This document shows positions 40,832 through 51,311 of a stretch of 57,595 nt of DNA, piece by piece; the stretch's first letter is position 1, and each line of letters opens with the position of its first letter. The translations under genes and the position numbers were made by a program. The notes under the pieces were generated by a model. It saw only the letters and a list, made by a program, of their open reading frames with translations, did no database searches and was not told where the DNA came from. Source of the stretch: Pseudomonadota bacterium (lineage in GTDB: Bacteria > Pseudomonadota > Gammaproteobacteria > Xanthomonadales > Xanthomonadaceae); assembly GCA_023430045.1 (NCBI GenBank), contig JAEZCF010000149.1:1-57595 (forward strand). The letters are read 5' to 3'.

Positions 40832-41287
40832 ATGCTCCGCGTCACCAAGCTCACCGATTACGCCACCGTCGTGCTGACCGTGCTCGCCGCCCATCCGGGC
40901 GAAGTGCTGAGCGCGACCGAGCTGGCCGAGTTCACCGGCCTGGAACCGCCCACCGTCAGCAAGGTCCTCAAGCCACTGGCACAGGCCGGGCTGGTCGAAG
41001 GCCTGCGCGGCGTGCGCGGCGGCTACCGGCTGACCCGCGCACCCGGTGACATCTCGCTGTACGCGGTCGTGGAGGCCATGGAAGGTCCGCTCGCGCTGAC
41101 CGAATGCAGCCACGACAACCACCAGTGCGGCATGGCGCCCAAGTGCGGCGCGCGCAGCAGCTGGCGGCTGATCAACGACGTGGTGTCCGAAGCATTGCGC
41201 AATGTCACCCTCGTGCAGATCCTGCCCCCCCTTCCCCTTGCCGACGAACAGCAGCGCCGCGCCATCGCGGCGGCTGTCGTCTCCTGA
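40832..41287 (+). CDS. Rrf2-family Fe-S cluster regulator of suf
   Basis: A 151-residue winged-helix protein. It starts MLRVTKLTDYATVVLTVLA, has the wing SKVLKPLAQAGLVEGLRGVRGGYRL, and three cysteines in the order C-x6-C-x5-C (ECSHDNHQCGMAPKC) that should bind an Fe-S cluster. It belongs to the SUF-system regulator branch of Rrf2, near IscR. It lies 15 bp upstream of sufB and probably represses or activates the operon according to cluster supply. Confidence 0.92.
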   Translation: MLRVTKLTDYATVVLTVLAAHPGEVLSATELAEFTGLEPPTVSKVLKPLAQAGLVEGLRGVRGGYRLTRAPGDISLYAVVEAMEGPLALTECSHDNHQCGMAPKCGARSSWRLINDVVSEALRNVTLVQILPPLPLADEQQRRAIAAAVVS

Positions 41288-41302
41288 TCCCAGGCAGCCC
41301 CC

Positions 41303-42774
<1,472 letters not shown>

Positions 42775-42778
<4 letters not shown>

Positions 42779-43188
42779 GGATCCTGCTGACCCTGGCCCT
42801 GCTGGCCGGTACCGCCGCGTCGGCCTGGGCCGCCACCGATGCCGATGGCTGCAACCCGGAAGGAAGCCAGATGGAGCTCAATGCCTGCGCGGCCCGCGAT
42901 TTCCGCAGGGCCGATGCCGAGCTCAACACGGTGTTCCGGCAGATCGTGGCGAAGCTGTCCGGCCAGCCGGTGGCGCTGTCGCGGCTGAAGGAGGCGCAGC
43001 GCCTGTGGGTACAGCTGCGCGATGCCGACCTGGAGGCCCGCTACCCGGTCGCCAAGGACGAAGACCCACGCATGCTGTACGGCTCGATGTACCCGATGCT
43101 GTATTCGGGCGCCAAGGCCGCCCTCACCACCACGCGCACGGCGTACCTGCGCGGCGAATTCCTCGAGCGCAGCGAATACGACCTCTGA
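42775..43188 (+). CDS. LprI-like (DUF1311) exported protein inside suf operon
   Basis: A 137-residue protein with signal peptide (MRILLTLALLAGTAASAWA). The mature start GCNPEGSQMELNACAARDFR with two cysteines, then ADAELNTVFRQIVAKL, is the LprI/DUF1311 pattern seen in lysozyme-inhibitor-like proteins. Its ATG overlaps the sufB stop (ATGA), so it is translated with sufB, yet a periplasmic protein has no obvious role in cluster assembly. sufC starts 45 bp after it. Either a chance insertion or an unknown link between Fe-S supply and envelope defence. Confidence 0.82.
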
Positions 43189-43233
43189 GTCGTGCTGCCG
43201 CCAGCCCCCCTATCTGACAAGACGACCATTGCA

Positions 43234-43998
43234 ATGTTGAAGATCGACAACCTCCACGCCAGCATCGGCGACAAGGAAATCCTCAAGGGCCTGTCGCTGG
43301 ACGTGAAGCCCGGCCAGGTGCACGCCATCATGGGCCCCAACGGCGCCGGCAAGTCCACGCTGGGCAATGTGCTGGCCGGCCGCGACGGCTATGACGTAAG
43401 CGAAGGCAGCGTGCGCTTTGAAGGTGCCGACCTGCTGGAGCTGGAACCGGAAGCGCGCGCCGCCGCCGGCCTGTTCCTGGCGTTCCAGTATCCGGTGGAG
43501 ATCCCCGGGGTGAACAACACCTACTTCCTGCGTGCCGCGCTCAACGCGCAGCGCAAGGCGCGTGGCCAGGAAGAACTGGATTCAATGCAGTTCCTCAAGC
43601 TGGTGCGCCAGAAGCTGGCCGTGCTGCACCTGAAGGACGAACTGCTGCACCGGGGTGTCAACGAAGGCTTTTCCGGTGGCGAAAAGAAGCGCAACGAGAT
43701 CTTCCAGCTGGCAGTGCTGGAGCCGAAGCTGGCGATCCTGGACGAAACCGATTCCGGCCTGGACATCGACGCGCTGAAGAGCGTGGCCGACGGCGTCAAC
43801 GCACTGCGCAGCCCGGACCGTTCGTTCCTGGTCATCACCCATTACCAGCGCCTGCTGGACTACATCAAGCCGGACGTGGTGCATGTGCTGGCCGATGGCC
43901 GCATCGTGCAGTCCGGTGGCACGGAACTGGCGCTGGAGCTGGAGAAGCACGGCTACGACTTCCTCAAGGAACGCGTGGTGCCGGAGGCGGCGGTCTGA
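43234..43998 (+). CDS. sufC: Fe-S assembly ATPase SufC
   Basis: A 254-residue ABC-type ATPase of the SufBCD complex, soluble and not a transporter. Walker A GPNGAGKST, signature FSGGEKKRNE, Walker B LAILDETDSGLDIDAL, H-loop VITHYQRLL. ATG 43234 fits the family start MLKIDNLHASI. It overlaps sufD by one base (TGATG). Confidence 0.97.
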   Translation: MLKIDNLHASIGDKEILKGLSLDVKPGQVHAIMGPNGAGKSTLGNVLAGRDGYDVSEGSVRFEGADLLELEPEARAAAGLFLAFQYPVEIPGVNNTYFLRAALNAQRKARGQEELDSMQFLKLVRQKLAVLHLKDELLHRGVNEGFSGGEKKRNEIFQLAVLEPKLAILDETDSGLDIDALKSVADGVNALRSPDRSFLVITHYQRLLDYIKPDVVHVLADGRIVQSGGTELALELEKHGYDFLKERVVPEAAV

Positions 43999-45275
43999 TG
44001 AGCGCGCTGCTGGATTCGATGACCAAGGCATTCTGCGGCAGCGATGCGCGCCGTGAGGTGCTTGATGCGGCGCTGCGCGACGGCCTGCCCGGCCCGCGCA
44101 GCGAAGCCTGGAAGTACACGTCGCTGCGCCAGCTGGAGCGGCGTGGTTTCTCGCCGGCACCGCTGGCGCCGCCGACGCTGGATGCCGGTCAGCTGGCCAG
44201 CGGCGCGCTGGCAGATGTGCCCGCGCCACGGCTGGTATTCCTCAACGGCCGCCTGCACGACGGCCTGAGCGACACCGGCGGACTGCCCGATGGCGTGCGG
44301 CTGGAAACGCTGTCGACCACCCTGGCCGCCGGTGAGGAAAGCGCGCGCTTCCTGGCCCGCAGATATGAGCGCAGCGATGAGATCTTCGCCCGCCTGAACG
44401 CTGCCCTGGCCGATGAAGGCGTGGTGCTGCGCGTGGATGAAGGCGTGCAGGTGGAGGTGCCGCTGCAGCTGGTATTTGCCAGCGTGGCGGGCGACACCGA
44501 CCTGGCCTGGCACCATCGCCACCTGGTGGAGCTGCGCGCCGGCGCCCGCCTGGATATCGTCGAACATCGCCTGCAGGTGGGCGACGCCGCGCACCTGGAC
44601 AACACCGTGGCACATGTCCATCTGGCACATGGCGCGGTGCTCCGGCATGCCCGCGTGCAGGCCGGTAGTGCCCGCCACACCAGTTTCCTGCGCACCGATG
44701 CGGTGCTTGCCCGCGATGCGCACTACCACCGCGTGGACCTTGAACTGGGCGCCGCGCTGAGCCGCCATGAACTGAACGTTCGGCTGGAAGGCGAAAATGC
44801 CGAGCTGACCGCCAACGGCGTGCTGCTGGGTACCGGACGCCGACACGTCGACACCCGCCTGGGCATCGAGCACATCGCGCGCGACACCCGTGCCGGCATG
44901 CTGTGGCGTGGCGTGGCCGCCAACCGCAGCCGGGTGGTGTTCCATGGCGGCATCCACATCCGCGAGGGCGCCGATGGCACCGACGCCAACCTGTCCAACA
45001 AGAACCTGCTGCTGTCGGCCGACGCCGAGATCGATACCCAGCCGACGCTGGTGATCGATGCCGAAGAGGTCAAGGCCGCCCATGGCGCCACGGTGGGGCA
45101 GCTGGACGCCAATGCGCTGTTCTACCTGCGTTCGCGCGGATTGCCCGCGCCGCAGGCGCAGGCGCTGCTCAGCGCCGCGTTCTGCCACGAACCGCTCCAG
45201 GTATTGCCGGACGCCCTGCGGGAGCAGCTGGCGCGCAGGCTGGACCGCGCCCTGGCCGAGGCAGGCGTGGCATGA
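43998..45275 (+). CDS. sufD: Fe-S assembly protein SufD
   Basis: A 425-residue paralogue of SufB that completes the scaffold. It has PGPRSEAWKYTSLRQLE near the start, a right-handed beta-helix middle, and the C-terminal motif AEEVKAAHGATVGQLDANALFYLRSRG with the conserved histidine of AHGAT. Its stop overlaps sufS by ATGA. Confidence 0.96.
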   Translation: MSALLDSMTKAFCGSDARREVLDAALRDGLPGPRSEAWKYTSLRQLERRGFSPAPLAPPTLDAGQLASGALADVPAPRLVFLNGRLHDGLSDTGGLPDGVRLETLSTTLAAGEESARFLARRYERSDEIFARLNAALADEGVVLRVDEGVQVEVPLQLVFASVAGDTDLAWHHRHLVELRAGARLDIVEHRLQVGDAAHLDNTVAHVHLAHGAVLRHARVQAGSARHTSFLRTDAVLARDAHYHRVDLELGAALSRHELNVRLEGENAELTANGVLLGTGRRHVDTRLGIEHIARDTRAGMLWRGVAANRSRVVFHGGIHIREGADGTDANLSNKNLLLSADAEIDTQPTLVIDAEEVKAAHGATVGQLDANALFYLRSRGLPAPQAQALLSAAFCHEPLQVLPDALREQLARRLDRALAEAGVA

Positions 45276-46528
45276 ACCTGGCCACGCCACGCCCACACGA
45301 CCCGACCGGCGCGACGCCCGACTGGGACCGCGTGCGCCTGGATTTCCCGCTGCTGATGCGCGAAGTCCACGGCAAGCCGCTGGTGTACTTCGACAACGCC
45401 AACACCGGCCAGAAGCCGGTGCAGGTGATCGGCGCGGTGGATGAGTTCTACCGCCGCTACAACGCCAATGTCAGCCGTGCCGTGCACGCGCTCGGCACCG
45501 AGGCCACCGACGCCTACGAAGGCGCACGCAACACGCTGGCGCGCTTCCTCAACGTGCGCGCCAACGAGCTGTTGCTGTGCAGTGGCACGACCTTCGCGCT
45601 GAACCTGGTGGCCTACTCGTGGGCGCTGCCGCGCCTGAAGGCCGGCGATGTCATCCTGGTGTCGCGCATGGAACACCATGCCAACATCGTGCCGTGGCAG
45701 CTGGTCGCCGAGCGCACCGGCGCGACCATCCGCGTCGCCGAGATCACACCGGAAGGCGCGCTGGATCTGGACGCGCTGCGCAAGGCGATGACCCCCGAGG
45801 TCAAGCTGCTGGCCGTGGCCCACGTCTCCAACGTGCTGGGCACCGTCAACCCGGTCCGCGAGATCTGCCGTGAAGCGCGCAGGCGCGGCATCATCACCGT
45901 TGTGGACGGCTCGCAGGCCGTGCCGCACCGCAAGGTCGACGTGGCCGCGATCGGCTGCGATTTCTACGCCATCACCGGCCACAAGATGTGCGGCCCCACC
46001 GGCACAGGTGCCCTGTGGGCGAAGCGCGAGCACCTGGACGCCATGCCGCCGTTCCTCGGCGGCGGCGAGATGATCAAGGAAGTGAGCTTCGAAGGCACTG
46101 TTTTCAACGAAGCGCCGCACAAGTTCGAAGCCGGTACCCCCAACATCGCCGGCTTCATCGGCCTGGGGGTGGCAGCGGAGTACCTGGAGTCGCTGGGACT
46201 GGCGAACGTGGAAGCGCGCGAAGCCGAACTACTGGCGCATTTCAGCGAGGAACTGCGGAAGATCGATGGCCTGCGCATCTTCGGCACCACGCCGGACAAG
46301 GCCGCCGTGGTGTCGTTCCTGATCGAGGGCGCACACGCCCACGACCTGGCCACCCTGCTGGACCTGGAGGGCGTTGCCGTGCGCTCCGGCCAGCACTGCG
46401 CACACCCGCTGCTGCAGTATTACGGGGTTGCCGCCACCTGCCGTGCATCGCTGGCGTTCTACAACACCCATGAGGAAATCGAGCGTTTCATCGTGGCATT
46501 GAACAAGGTGCGCCGGCTGCTGGGCTGA
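45272..46528 (+). CDS. sufS: Cysteine desulfurase SufS
   Basis: A 418-residue PLP enzyme that takes sulfur from cysteine to a persulfide for SufBCD. The PLP lysine is in ITGHKMCGP and the active cysteine in RSGQHCAHP, the type II (SufS) arrangement. It opens PLVYFDNANTGQKP, where most SufS read LDNAAS-QKP, a difference typical of its branch. No sufE or sufU follows in this window, so the sulfur carrier must be elsewhere. End of the operon. Confidence 0.96.
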   Translation: MNLATPRPHDPTGATPDWDRVRLDFPLLMREVHGKPLVYFDNANTGQKPVQVIGAVDEFYRRYNANVSRAVHALGTEATDAYEGARNTLARFLNVRANELLLCSGTTFALNLVAYSWALPRLKAGDVILVSRMEHHANIVPWQLVAERTGATIRVAEITPEGALDLDALRKAMTPEVKLLAVAHVSNVLGTVNPVREICREARRRGIITVVDGSQAVPHRKVDVAAIGCDFYAITGHKMCGPTGTGALWAKREHLDAMPPFLGGGEMIKEVSFEGTVFNEAPHKFEAGTPNIAGFIGLGVAAEYLESLGLANVEAREAELLAHFSEELRKIDGLRIFGTTPDKAAVVSFLIEGAHAHDLATLLDLEGVAVRSGQHCAHPLLQYYGVAATCRASLAFYNTHEEIERFIVALNKVRRLLG

Positions 46529-46560
46529 TCCAGCCTCCCATCTCTTCATGCCGGAAAGCG

Positions 46561-46582
46561 ACGCCGCGGACCTCCGCGGCGT
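46561..46582 (+). terminator. Putative terminator of the suf operon
   Basis: Perfect 9-bp stem ACGCCGCGG-ACCT-CCGCGGCGT 33 bp past sufS, followed by TGCCTTGT, a poor T tract. The remaining gap to 46768 shows no gene. Confidence 0.6.
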
Positions 46583-46768
46583 TGCCTTGTCACGACCGGA
46601 ATTCATCCGGGCAGTCGTTTCCTGCCTATCGGAAAATTCTTCTTTACCGGCCTGATTCAAGACAGCTTCGCGACACAGAATGCATTTCCGCATTCCCGGA
46701 GTGCGATGCGACCGCATGCGCCCCGGCCGACCGCACGATGGAATTCCATCGGCTGCGGAAGTATCACC

Positions 46769-48418
46769 ATGCGATACATGAACGGCCTGCCGGGCCTGAT
46801 CCTGGCCATTCCCCTGATGACGACCGCCGTTCCGGCGAACGCGGAAATCGCCCAGCCTGGCCATATCGCAGACAAGAGCCGCACGTTGGATGAAGCGACG
46901 TTCGTCATGTCCCACAACGCATTCAACCACAGCGGCGTCCTGCCCAACCAACGACTGTCGATTGTCGCCCAGCTTGCCCGGGGCGTTCGCGGGTTCATGC
47001 TGGACATCCACAACCATGATGGCCAGCTTCATGTCTGCCATGGCACCTGCATCGCCCCGATCTCAAGGGTCGCCCTGCTGAAGACGGATCTCGGCAACCT
47101 CAGCAGCTGGCTCGACACCCATCCTGACGATGTCATCGTCGTGCATATGGAGATAGCCGATGCGTCGGTGGACAACGCAACGTTCGCACGCTTCTTCCAG
47201 AACAATCCCGCGCTGTCATCGCATGTTTTCAACCCCGATTCCGATGTCTGGGCAGGACATCGCAACTGGCCGAAAATCAGCGAGCTCATCGCGCGCGACC
47301 AGCGCCTGCTGCTGATGGCCGATCGCTCCGAAGTCTCGGGCATCGTCAATGCCGCCAGCCGGCCCTACATATTCCATGACCAGTCCATCCTGGTGCAGAA
47401 CACCTACAACATCGGAGATACCATCGGCCAGCATGATTATGACTGCAGCACGCGCTGGGATCATCTCCCTCTGAGCGCCAGAATCGGCCTCAAGGGGTGG
47501 AACCGACTGTTCCTGATGAATCATTTCCATAAGATTCCTGAACTGACCCATGGCGATTTCGACAATCGCTGGGACCACATCGAAGACCGCGAAATAAAAC
47601 ACTGCAAGCGCCGCCCGACGTTCATCGCCGTGGATTCAGTTGATCGTGGCGACGTTCTGGAATATGTCGAACACCGCAACAACGGCGGCGTGGCGGCCTA
47701 CGAAGGCGATGACGCGACGCAGGATGTGGTCTGTGGGTTCAGCAGCGTCGTGTCGCGCAACTGGAGTCTTCACGATGGCGAACGGCTGGGCTGCGAGAAC
47801 GACGAGATGCGCTCGCTGAAGCTCCGGGGCATGAAGGCAGGGCAACGGATTACGTTCTACGACCGTCCCGATGGCTCACGCGATGATGACTTCGGCGTCC
47901 TCAACATCGACAAGGACATCCCATGGGATGATCCGCAGGTGGTGAATCGTCTGGAACGCACGCAGAGCAGTCCATTCTTCCGGTATGCCTACTCCGGCGG
48001 CAATGGCCTGAGTGGCAAGGTGTCCCATATCCTCGTACAGCCGTCAGCGGATCCGGGGTCGGATTCCGCCGTCGTGCTGTTGAATGGAAACAATGGCAAA
48101 GGCGGGGTGACATGCACATTTGGCCTTGCCGCGAGCGACTTCTGGAATCTCAAGGACACCTCCGGGTGCCACAACGACGATGCACGTTCGATGCGGATCA
48201 TTTCCGGCCGGAAGGGAACGGTCATCACCGTGTATGACTCGCCAGGCGGATCAACAGACGACGATTACACCGTCATTCGCCTGAAGCAGGACATCCATCA
48301 GCCCAACGACCTTGCCACGTTCGAGAAAAACATCAGTGACGCCACGCTGGACGTCAAGCACCACCACCGCAACGGCCTGGACGGCAAGGTATCCGCCATT
48401 CGCGTACAGCTGCCCTGA
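46769..48418 (+). CDS. Secreted PI-PLC-like protein with two C-terminal repeats
   Basis: A 549-residue exported protein, signal peptide ending VPANA-E. Residues about 40-310 resemble the X domain of phosphatidylinositol phospholipase C, with the two active histidines in FVMSHNAFNHS and LDIHNHDGQLHVCHG. The C-terminal 230 residues hold two similar units, each with a W-x-L-x-x-x-x-G-C core (NWSLHDGERLGC; FWNLKDTSGC), then FYDRPDGSRDDDF or VYDSPGGSTDDDY, which look like beta/gamma-crystallin-type, perhaps calcium-binding, modules. GGAAG lies 8 nt before ATG 46769. It could cleave phosphoinositides or GPI anchors of a host; substrate is inferred only. Confidence 0.82.
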   Translation: MRYMNGLPGLILAIPLMTTAVPANAEIAQPGHIADKSRTLDEATFVMSHNAFNHSGVLPNQRLSIVAQLARGVRGFMLDIHNHDGQLHVCHGTCIAPISRVALLKTDLGNLSSWLDTHPDDVIVVHMEIADASVDNATFARFFQNNPALSSHVFNPDSDVWAGHRNWPKISELIARDQRLLLMADRSEVSGIVNAASRPYIFHDQSILVQNTYNIGDTIGQHDYDCSTRWDHLPLSARIGLKGWNRLFLMNHFHKIPELTHGDFDNRWDHIEDREIKHCKRRPTFIAVDSVDRGDVLEYVEHRNNGGVAAYEGDDATQDVVCGFSSVVSRNWSLHDGERLGCENDEMRSLKLRGMKAGQRITFYDRPDGSRDDDFGVLNIDKDIPWDDPQVVNRLERTQSSPFFRYAYSGGNGLSGKVSHILVQPSADPGSDSAVVLLNGNNGKGGVTCTFGLAASDFWNLKDTSGCHNDDARSMRIISGRKGTVITVYDSPGGSTDDDYTVIRLKQDIHQPNDLATFEKNISDATLDVKHHHRNGLDGKVSAIRVQLP

Positions 48419-48535
48419 CCTGCCGCTACCCTGCCGGGACAGGCCCGACATGGAGTCCAGCCAGGTCGATGCATGAGGAACGTCGCTGCCCCGCCAGGCG
48501 AGCCGAAATCCACGGCCAGCGGTACACTGACGCCC

Positions 48536-49075
48536 ATGGACACGCTGACTTTCCGCGCCGCCACTGCGGCCGACATTCCCTCCCTGATCGAGCTGGTTAC
48601 CTCCGCCTACCGCGGTGACGCCAGCCGTGGCGGCTGGACCACCGAAGCCGACCTGCTGGATGGCGCCCGCATCGATGCCGAAGGCCTGCAGGCCGACCTG
48701 GACCGCCCCCGGTCGACGATCCTGGTGGCTGAGCAGCAGGGGCAACTGCTGGCCTGTGCCCACGTTGCCGACGGCGGAGACCATGGCTATTTCGGCATGT
48801 TCGCCGTGGCCCCGGGCCAGCAGGGTTCGGGTATCGGCAAGCGGATGATCGCCGAGGCCGAGGCACACGGGGTCCGCGAATGGGGACTGGGCAGCATGCT
48901 GATGACCGTCATCGACGTCCGCGAGGAACTGATCGCCTTCTACGAACGCCGCGGTTACCACCGTACCGGGATCAAGAAGCCCTTTCCGTATGGCGATGAA
49001 CGCTTCGGCATTCCCAAACGCGATGATCTGCGCTTCGAGGTGCTGGAGAAAGTGCTGGACAGGGCCACGGCATGA
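48536..49075 (+). CDS. GNAT-family N-acetyltransferase
   Basis: A 179-residue acetyltransferase. Acetyl-CoA loop FAVAPGQQGSGIGKRMIAEA and the C-terminal ELIAFYERRGYHRTGIKKPFP are clear. Substrate unknown. ATG 48536 gives the normal start MDTLTFRAATAADIPSL; the frame opens earlier without support. It overlaps the next gene by ATGA. Confidence 0.9.
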   Translation: MDTLTFRAATAADIPSLIELVTSAYRGDASRGGWTTEADLLDGARIDAEGLQADLDRPRSTILVAEQQGQLLACAHVADGGDHGYFGMFAVAPGQQGSGIGKRMIAEAEAHGVREWGLGSMLMTVIDVREELIAFYERRGYHRTGIKKPFPYGDERFGIPKRDDLRFEVLEKVLDRATA

Positions 49076-49404
49076 GCGCGACCTGGACGTTCGTCTGCGC
49101 CTCCAGTGAACTGCTGCCGGGCGAGATGAAGAGCGTGTTCGACGAGGTCACCGGCACGCCGATCGTTGTGTTCAATCTGGACGGCGAGCTCCATGCACTG
49201 GAAGACCAGTGCACGCATGAGGAATTCGAGCTTTCCGCAGGCGAGTTCAACACGCAGGAAGGCAGCATCGAATGCGTGCTGCATGGCGCGCGGTTCGATG
49301 TGCGCGATGGCCGCGCCCTGTGCGCGCCGGCCTACAGCCCCGCGCCGACGTTTCCAGTGAAGCGTGAACACGACGCTGTGTGGACACGCGATGACCGCGA
49401 TTGA
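49072..49404 (+). CDS. Rieske [2Fe-2S] ferredoxin-like protein
   Basis: A 110-residue protein with one Rieske domain: ligands C-T-H in LEDQCTHEEFEL and C-x2-H in ECVLHGARFDV. It resembles ferredoxin components of aromatic-ring dioxygenases but no oxygenase is near. Many such orphan Rieske proteins follow suf clusters in Xanthomonadaceae; here sufS lies 2.5 kb upstream. Translationally coupled to the acetyltransferase gene. Confidence 0.92.
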   Translation: MSATWTFVCASSELLPGEMKSVFDEVTGTPIVVFNLDGELHALEDQCTHEEFELSAGEFNTQEGSIECVLHGARFDVRDGRALCAPAYSPAPTFPVKREHDAVWTRDDRD

Positions 49405-49416
49405 TACGTCCGCGGA

Positions 49417-50538
49417 TCATGCAGGCGTCGCTGGACGCCGTGCATGATCGTGACCAGCCGGGGCATCTGCGACAAGGCCTTCGGCTTCGTTGCCCAACGT
49501 GGCCTGCTGTTCATACACCCACTGCGTCAGGTATAGGTCCAGTACCGGCAGGCCGACGCAGGTCACCAGCACCGGGCGGCGCAGCATGCACGTTCCCGAC
49601 ATGACTTCATGCAGGTTGCGGACGTGGAAGGCGCTGGCCAGGTCCCGCAGCCGTTGGCCCTGGCGGGAAAAGAACAGGGCCAGGCTCTGCGAATCGCGAT
49701 GGCAGACACTGGACACGTCGTCGCAGATGACCGATCCATCGCCCAGCGCTCTTTCGATGAACGCGGCTGGCAGTTCGTCGCCGCCAAGGTGCAGCACGAC
49801 GATATCCCCGGCGAGTGCTTCGGCCGGCATGATGGGTGCCGCCGCATTGGTGGCGGTAATGATCATGTCGACCGACGTGTCGTCGACCGATGCTGCCGCC
49901 CGCACGTCCAGCCCGGTCCTCCGCGCTGCCGCCGCAGCGAATCGTTCGGCGTTCTCCTGCCGGCGACTGCGGACGAGAATGCGCTGGATGCGATCAGGAT
50001 GATGCGCGCGCAGGTCATCCACCACGCAATCGGCAATGGGACCCGTGCCATGCAGGCACAGCGATATCGCCGGCCGCTGCATCAGCGCCGCATCCACCAC
50101 CATCGAGGCATAGGCACCGGTCCTGCGCGCTGAAATCATCGTGCCATCGAACATGGCCAGTGGACGCATGCTGAGCTTGTCGTACAGGATGATCAATGAC
50201 TGCGAACGTGCTCTGCCCAGCGCTTTGTTGAGGGCATTGGAACCGACGATCTTGACCGCGCAGTAGCGGCCGTTCGCACTGACAAGCGCATTGAGCTTCC
50301 AGTTCAGGCGTTCCTCGCGTGGACACATGTCCGCCAGGGACTGGCCCACCAGCGGGAGCAGTTCGTCGTCGCTCGGCTGCAGTACCGCCTTGGTTCCGTA
50401 GGCGATGCCTTTTGCCATGTCCGCCACGGCACGTCGGGCAAGCATGCCCGCCACGCGCGCATCCAGCCCGGCCGAATCCGCACGGTCGCTCAGCAGCGGT
50501 TTGAACGGGGCCGCCTCGCCATCACGAACCTGCCACAT
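49417..50538 (-). CDS. Ornithine cyclodeaminase/SbnB-like dehydrogenase
   Basis: A 373-residue NAD(P)-dependent enzyme of the mu-crystallin fold. It has FDGTMISARRTGAYASM, the Rossmann start LCLHGTGPIADCVVDDL, and DMIITATNAAAPIM. Extra N- and C-terminal parts and the fit with LNWKLNALVSANGRYCAVKIVGSN suggest the SbnB type, which makes a diaminopropionate precursor of siderophores. The usual partner SbnA-like synthase is absent here. A Fur-box-like site lies in the gap to the siderophore receptor unit. AGGTGA precedes ATG 50538. Siderophore role is inference; an opine or amino-acid role is possible. Confidence 0.78.
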   Translation of the reverse strand: MWQVRDGEAAPFKPLLSDRADSAGLDARVAGMLARRAVADMAKGIAYGTKAVLQPSDDELLPLVGQSLADMCPREERLNWKLNALVSANGRYCAVKIVGSNALNKALGRARSQSLIILYDKLSMRPLAMFDGTMISARRTGAYASMVVDAALMQRPAISLCLHGTGPIADCVVDDLRAHHPDRIQRILVRSRRQENAERFAAAAARRTGLDVRAAASVDDTSVDMIITATNAAAPIMPAEALAGDIVVLHLGGDELPAAFIERALGDGSVICDDVSSVCHRDSQSLALFFSRQGQRLRDLASAFHVRNLHEVMSGTCMLRRPVLVTCVGLPVLDLYLTQWVYEQQATLGNEAEGLVADAPAGHDHARRPATPA

Positions 50539-50714
50539 GGAAATCACCTGCGATATTGGGAAGGGACCCAACCGTAGCGATCGCCGTTGCCGCAATCCCG
50601 GATGAAACGCACGCATGCGTCCAGTAGCGGTGGATACTGATATTGGATTGCGACAGATCCCGACCCCCACCGCCTTTCGGATCGCGTCGCCTGCCGTACC
50701 CCAAAACACATGAA

Positions 50715-50734
50715 GATGCGAATCGTTATTATTC
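50715..50734. promoter_or_regulatory. Fur-box-like site
   Basis: GATGCGAATCGTTATTATTC matches the Fur consensus at about ten of sixteen central positions (AATAATAACGATT on the other strand). It lies 42 bp before the small-protein gene at 50776 and 177 bp before the SbnB-like gene on the other strand. The stretch is clearly AT-rich in a GC-rich region. Confidence 0.55.
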
Positions 50735-50775
50735 CTGTTATCTTGTGTGTCATCGTGTAACGGGTCCTCTTCTGC

Positions 50776-51159
50776 ATGGCGCTGCCGGTGTCCGCCACCG
50801 CGTTCTATCGTGTTGCCCGTTGTGGGTGGCCGTTGATCGTGGCCGCGCTGCTGACTCTTATGCTCGGATGGGCGGCGTTGCAGGAAAACGATCACGTTGC
50901 CACCGGCCCGTCCGGTGGGCTGACGCAGCAGGCACGGACGCCGTCTCCCGATGGGATGCCACTGGAACAGGCCCTGCTGCGCGCCGACACGCAGCCTGAC
51001 GCTGGCCGTGGCGGCAAACTTCCGCCCCTGCCTGCGCGGTTCGCCACGGGCGACGCCCCACCGCGCGCACGTGCCGCCGTGTCTCTGCCGGCCGCCCTGC
51101 CATCTCCGCGGCCGTCGCTGCGCCAGCCACCCGGCCAGGCACCACCCGCGCACGCCTGA
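50776..51159 (+). CDS. Small one-TM protein before siderophore receptor (copy 1)
   Basis: A 127-residue protein. Residues 12-35 are one hydrophobic segment (RCGWPLIVAALLTLMLGWAAL); the rest is Pro/Ala/Arg-rich and ends QAPPAHA. A similar gene (54568) precedes the second receptor and ends QAPPLA. The recurrent layout, small membrane protein then TonB receptor, resembles DUF2946-type small proteins, a match by eye only. The coding status is less sure because the tail could be translated GC-rich sequence. Confidence 0.5.
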   Translation: MALPVSATAFYRVARCGWPLIVAALLTLMLGWAALQENDHVATGPSGGLTQQARTPSPDGMPLEQALLRADTQPDAGRGGKLPPLPARFATGDAPPRARAAVSLPAALPSPRPSLRQPPGQAPPAHA

Positions 51160-51311
51160 TCCCGCACGTCCCCGGCATCCCAGGATGCCGGCAGGACCTT
51201 CGCACATCCGGTTTTCCCCCGCTGTATCCCCATGCCCCCACACCGGCGCCTGCCACGGACGCCGTGTTCGTCGGTGGCGCGTCCTTTCCCGCATTACAGA
51301 AGCCAATGCCC

